From the NCBI GenBank assembly GCA_024275775.1, contig JAJRYM010000050.1, positions 1 to 10,000 of the forward strand: a stretch of DNA of 10,000 nucleotides, in the 5' to 3' direction. The notes beneath the pieces are model-generated. The model was not told where the DNA came from. It saw only the letters and a list, made by a program, of their open reading frames with translations, and searched no databases. A program made the position numbers and the translations under genes. Positions 7,202 through 10,000 of the stretch are shown here, piece after piece; positions within the stretch are counted from its first letter, which is position 1; the number at the start of each line of letters is the position of its first letter. Source of the DNA: Nitrospirota bacterium (GTDB taxonomy: Bacteria > Nitrospinota_A > UBA7883 > JACRGQ01).

Positions 7202-9028
7202 CTATTTCTTCATCATCGCGCCGAAGGGGAGCTCTGCCATCGCTTCATTCACGGCGGTTTCCGTAACGTACTTGTAGCCGTGCTCTTTGGCGAATTTCTG
7301 GACGAATTCTTTGGCCTTTCCCCTGATGAAAACCGGCGCTTTTTCAAGCCTGGATGTTGCTTCTTTGGTCCACCCCATTTTCGACGAATCGTCTTCGAAA
7401 TATGAGGCGAATTTTTCCATTATCATTTCGTTTTTCCCCTCGCGCTCGCCAAGAAATTTAACAACGCTGTCCACAAGTTCGGTTTTCCGTCCGGTCATAT
7501 TGTACTTTTTCTTGGCTTCCTGAAAAGCGCTTACGTCAAGCCCCTGAAAGCCCAGCCGTTTCATCCGCCGGGTTACCAGCATCATCGACTCATTGCGGAT
7601 TTCGGAAACAAACTCGGTTGTTATTCTCTTAATCCCCCGCTCTCTTGCCCGTATGGGAAGCAGTTTTAAAATGCCGGGCCTTACGAACTCCGGCGCGTCT
7701 TCAATTCTCACCCGTGCGTCCGGATCCCACGGGATGCCGTCTTCCGGTTTTTCTTTCTTCACTGCGGGCGGTTTTCTTATCGCGGCTCCGGGCGGCGGGG
7801 CGGCCGTCCGCATAACCTCCGGGGTAATTTCTTCTATTCCATGTTCATTCGCGTATTTTTCCACTCCCAGCTCAACTATCGAGCGGGCGAAAACAGGGAT
7901 ATTTCCCAGCCTTTCCCTAGCCTCTTCCGTCCATTTTGCCTTAGACTCGGCCGATATCTCCTGCCCGAACTTGGCCGCGGTATCGGCATTCGTAATCGCC
8001 TCTTCCTGGAAGGCCGGCTCATAAAGACACCGCTGGTCTTCCGCCATATCGTCTCCGAACATGGCGAAAGCGCGCGCCCTGCAACCGCCGCATATAAGGC
8101 GATACCTGCAAAGGCCGCATTTCCCGCCGTATTCCGGCGAGCGGTATTTAAGAAGCCCTGGCGAAGTTTCCCATAACTGTTTCAGCTCCGTCGTTTTTAA
8201 ATCCCCCACCGGTTCCGGCATGTACGGGCACGGCGTTACCATCCCTTCCGGGGTGATGCGGAAATAATGGGTGCCCGCCCTGCACGCGGCTATGTATGTT
8301 TTGAGCAAAGGATGGTCCGGGTTCTGCTGGTGCAGGATTCTTTTGAAATGCGGAGCGCACTTGGGCCTTACCATCATGCCGTCAAACGCATTCTGATTAT
8401 CCACCGCCCATTTGAGGATATCCTCGTAGGCTTCCGGCGTGATATCGGTCTGCGTCTGCCCCCTGCCCGTGCATACGAGAAAGAAAAGGTTGAAAACTCT
8501 CGCACCCAAATGATGCGCCCATTCGGCTATAAGCGGTATTTCAAAAATATTATTCTGGGATACGTTCGTCTGCACCTGAATCTCAAGCCCGCCGTCACGC
8601 GCCGTTTCAAGCCCTTTTATAGCCGCCTTCAGCCCGCCGGGCGTCTGCCGGAAGGAGTCGTGAACCTCAGCGTCCAGCGAATCGATGGTCACGCCCACGC
8701 CCGCGACGCCGGCCTCTTTAAGTTTCGCCACGGTTTTGGGGGTAAGCAGTGTGCCGCCGGTGCCGAGCACCACCATAAGGCCAAGTTCGGACGCTTTACT
8801 GCATACCTCGTAAATCCCGCTGTACATAAGCGGCTCGCCGCCCGTCAGAATCAAAACAGCTCCGGGATTTACCTCGGCTATCTGAGAGACGATTTTAAGA
8901 GCCTCTTCCGTGGAAAGCTCGTCTTCACCGCCCTTATCCCGTGTTCCGGCGTCAAGATAGCAATGCCCGCAGGCCAGATTACATCTTGATGTAAGGTTCC
9001 ATGAAATCGCGTAAGGGATGAAGCTCAC
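7202..9028 (-). CDS. Radical SAM/SPASM protein (NirJ/AhbD-like) with three PCP_red domains
   Basis: A 608-residue radical SAM enzyme. C16-X3-C20-X2-C23 in TSRCNLACGHCYLDAG binds the SAM-cleaving [4Fe-4S] cluster, and GGEP (63-66) contacts SAM. A SPASM region follows with C249-X12-G-X4-C267, then C304, C307, C313, C316 and C334, fit for auxiliary clusters. The opening PYAISWNLTSRCNL resembles NirJ/AhbC/AhbD heme-synthesis enzymes. Residues 366-409, 434-478 and 553-597 are three PCP_red-type modules (W-T/D-x-E/D-A...RL..aPvF.R...). PCP_red was first described at the end of the light-independent protochlorophyllide reductase subunit. A 65-residue linker precedes the third. The start is a GTG, supported by GGGAGGA at 9033-9039 and one nucleotide from the upstream stop. 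The substrate is unknown; a peptide-modifying SPASM role is the alternative. Confidence 0.9.
   Translation of the reverse strand: MSFIPYAISWNLTSRCNLACGHCYLDAGTRDKGGEDELSTEEALKIVSQIAEVNPGAVLILTGGEPLMYSGIYEVCSKASELGLMVVLGTGGTLLTPKTVAKLKEAGVAGVGVTIDSLDAEVHDSFRQTPGGLKAAIKGLETARDGGLEIQVQTNVSQNNIFEIPLIAEWAHHLGARVFNLFFLVCTGRGQTQTDITPEAYEDILKWAVDNQNAFDGMMVRPKCAPHFKRILHQQNPDHPLLKTYIAACRAGTHYFRITPEGMVTPCPYMPEPVGDLKTTELKQLWETSPGLLKYRSPEYGGKCGLCRYRLICGGCRARAFAMFGDDMAEDQRCLYEPAFQEEAITNADTAAKFGQEISAESKAKWTEEARERLGNIPVFARSIVELGVEKYANEHGIEEITPEVMRTAAPPPGAAIRKPPAVKKEKPEDGIPWDPDARVRIEDAPEFVRPGILKLLPIRARERGIKRITTEFVSEIRNESMMLVTRRMKRLGFQGLDVSAFQEAKKKYNMTGRKTELVDSVVKFLGEREGKNEMIMEKFASYFEDDSSKMGWTKEATSRLEKAPVFIRGKAKEFVQKFAKEHGYKYVTETAVNEAMAELPFGAMMKK
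7238..7372 (-). other. PCP_red domain 3 of the radical SAM protein
   Basis: Begins WTKEATSRLEKAPVFIRG and ends VTETAVNEAM. It is the typical form at the extreme C-terminus, the position this module usually takes in other proteins. Confidence 0.8.
7598..7729 (-). other. PCP_red domain 2 of the radical SAM protein (divergent)
   Basis: Begins WDPDARVRIEDAPEFVRP and ends near RITTEFVSEI. It keeps the Trp, Ala, Pro-x-Phe-x-Arg and Ile-Thr positions, but its middle helix differs (LLPIRARERG). It is followed by a unique 65-residue helical linker. Confidence 0.7.
7802..7933 (-). other. PCP_red domain 1 of the radical SAM protein
   Basis: Begins WTEEARERLGNIPVFARS and ends with EITPEVMRTA. It is close to the family pattern and directly follows the SPASM region. 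An Ala/Pro-rich linker (410-428) separates it from the second module. Confidence 0.8.
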
Positions 9029-9029
9029 A

Positions 9030-10000
9030 TCATCCTCCCATCATCTTCTTTTTTGCTTCTTCCATTTTTTCTTTAGTAATAACCCTTATGCCGCCCTTGC
9101 GCGCGTTGGCTTCTATATGGCCTTTCACCATCCTGCGCACGAACGAAGGCACCCTTTCGAGCATTTCGAGCGCTTCGGGAGTCCACTCAAGCTCTTCCAG
9201 CTCCTCTTCGGATTCCGTTATCTGCGGCTCGAACGACCGGCTGAAAAGCATGATGTTACAGTCGGCATTCCTCAAAAGATTCTCGGAGGTGGAGCCTATA
9301 TCCAAACCGTTGCAGGAATGAACACCCAGCTTGCCCATCATAAGAAGGGCCGGGGTTTTATCTTTCAGCCAGTTCAGGATGGCGTCATACGGCTTGCCGG
9401 GCAGGATTTCCGTTTCAACCTCTATGCCCTCCCGCTTGGCCATATCGGCCGCCCGGTCCAGATGATCCTTATAAATTTTCTCCAGGCCCGCGTCTATTAT
9501 CTCCTCGTGCAGGGCTTTTTGCTGATCAAATTTGAATACCTCGCCGGCTTCCTTCGAGAGGACTTCCGTAAGGTTATTGAAAACGTGGTAATGAAAATCC
9601 GGATCAAAAACGGATAAAACGCTAATACTGCAACCAAACCGTTTGTTGAGATCTATTGCCATCTTCATGGCCGCGAACGACTGCCCGCTTCCGTCCACGC
9701 AAACGACAACCTGCCCGCCTTTTATGGGAGCGCCGTTTTTCATGATAAGCGCGTCCACGTTTATTCTTCTGGTAACCCGCTCGCATACGGAACCAAGCTG
9801 TGAAGTAGGAACCTCCCCAAGCCCTTTGGCCCCCATGGCAACAAGGTCATAGTCCGATGCTTCCACATCTTTTACAAGTTCCTCGTAGTTTTTCCCTTCC
9901 GACATCTTGCGCACGCCCTTAATGCCCTTTTCCCCGCATCTTTTATCAAACACATCGAGGAAAGAGTCGGATATTATGGTCAGCCCTTTTTCGATGAGAG
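9030..10000 (-). CDS. Tandem universal stress protein with C-terminal PCP_red domain, 5' end beyond the window
   Basis: The frame is open from the window edge (first full codon at 9998) to a TGA at 9030-9032, 322 residues. A GTG at 9951-9953 is not the likely start, because the reading frame upstream still encodes USP sequence. The first USP domain is present only in its C-terminal half, with G-AK-G-X9-G-S (9789-9833). A second complete USP domain follows, beginning GGQVVVCVDGSG and ending with G-KL-G-X9-G-S. Both fit the ATP-binding G-2X-G-9X-G-(S/T) motif. An acidic linker (ESEEELEELE) leads to a PCP_red module (9054-9185: WTPEALEMLERVPSFVR...). The next gene, one nucleotide downstream, has three such modules, which suggests a shared partner or function. 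The role is probably nucleotide-dependent signalling or scaffolding. Confidence 0.9.
   Translation of the reverse strand, partial: LIEKGLTIISDSFLDVFDKRCGEKGIKGVRKMSEGKNYEELVKDVEASDYDLVAMGAKGLGEVPTSQLGSVCERVTRRINVDALIMKNGAPIKGGQVVVCVDGSGQSFAAMKMAIDLNKRFGCSISVLSVFDPDFHYHVFNNLTEVLSKEAGEVFKFDQQKALHEEIIDAGLEKIYKDHLDRAADMAKREGIEVETEILPGKPYDAILNWLKDKTPALLMMGKLGVHSCNGLDIGSTSENLLRNADCNIMLFSRSFEPQITESEEELEELEWTPEALEMLERVPSFVRRMVKGHIEANARKGGIRVITKEKMEEAKKKMMGG
9033..9039 (-). promoter_or_regulatory. Shine-Dalgarno that decides the GTG start of the radical SAM gene
   Basis: GGGAGGA on the minus strand lies inside the last codons of the upstream stress-protein gene, 4 nt before the GTG at 9026-9028. Nearby ATG triplets are out of frame. 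The arrangement implies translational coupling of the two genes. Confidence 0.75.
9054..9185 (-). other. PCP_red domain of the stress protein
   Basis: A module of about 44 residues: Trp-Thr-x-Glu-Ala, a Leu-Glu-x-x-Pro-x-Phe-x-Arg stretch, a basic helix, and ITKEKMEEA at the end. It matches the three modules of the neighbouring radical SAM protein position by position. Confidence 0.8.

Noticed and set aside
8267..8989. Open frame of 240 codons on the plus strand
   Set aside because: It lies fully opposite the radical SAM gene, has no recognisable domain, and the minus-strand frame carries clear motifs.
9018..9617. Open frame of 199 codons on the plus strand
   Set aside because: It is antisense to the USP-PCP_red gene and resembles no family.
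9951..9953. GTG as the start of the universal stress gene
   Set aside because: The frame stays open to the window edge, and the sequence there fits the middle of a first USP domain.

Overview
The window looks like a chromosomal stretch of a Gram-negative bacterium, roughly balanced in G+C and densely coded. An RNase E/G-family enzyme, a large AsmA/YhdP-type envelope protein and paired TatA/TatB-like proteins point to a diderm. Radical SAM and universal stress proteins carrying PCP_red domains, together with a NirJ/AhbD-like radical SAM core, suggest a Desulfobacterota, Nitrospirota or related lineage. This placement is inferred from gene content only. I see no insertion sequences, phage genes, CRISPR arrays, rRNA or tRNA genes.

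Layout. Positions 1-1518 (minus) hold nearly all of an rng-type ribonuclease G, cut at its C-terminus by the window edge. A 133-bp divergent region (1519-1651) has a good promoter for rng and a candidate promoter for the plus-strand genes. Two small TatA/TatB-like genes (1652-1867 and 1900-2145) follow, then a candidate terminator that overlaps a candidate promoter, and thioredoxin (2251-2577). An intergenic stretch of about 290 bp (2578-2864) holds several hairpins and no convincing gene. A 1195-residue AsmA/YhdP-like protein occupies 2865-6452, with a run of eight G just before a lysine-rich tail.

The right third is a tight minus-strand operon, convergent with the AsmA gene. In transcription order it holds: a tandem universal stress protein with a C-terminal PCP_red domain (9030 to beyond 10000, 5' end outside the window); a radical SAM/SPASM protein with three C-terminal PCP_red domains (7202-9028); and a membrane-anchored HmuY-like protein (6482-7201). 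The junctions are 1 nt and 0 nt.

How the genes may work together. The left and middle genes are envelope and housekeeping functions: RNA processing, protein export, redox balance and probably lipid transport between membranes. The right-hand operon is the most interesting part. A radical SAM core related to heme-synthesis enzymes, four PCP_red domains (first known from the light-independent protochlorophyllide reductase), two nucleotide-binding USP domains and a HmuY-type domain together suggest an uncharacterised tetrapyrrole- or heme-linked system. That function is inference; the domains and gene coupling are read directly from the sequence.
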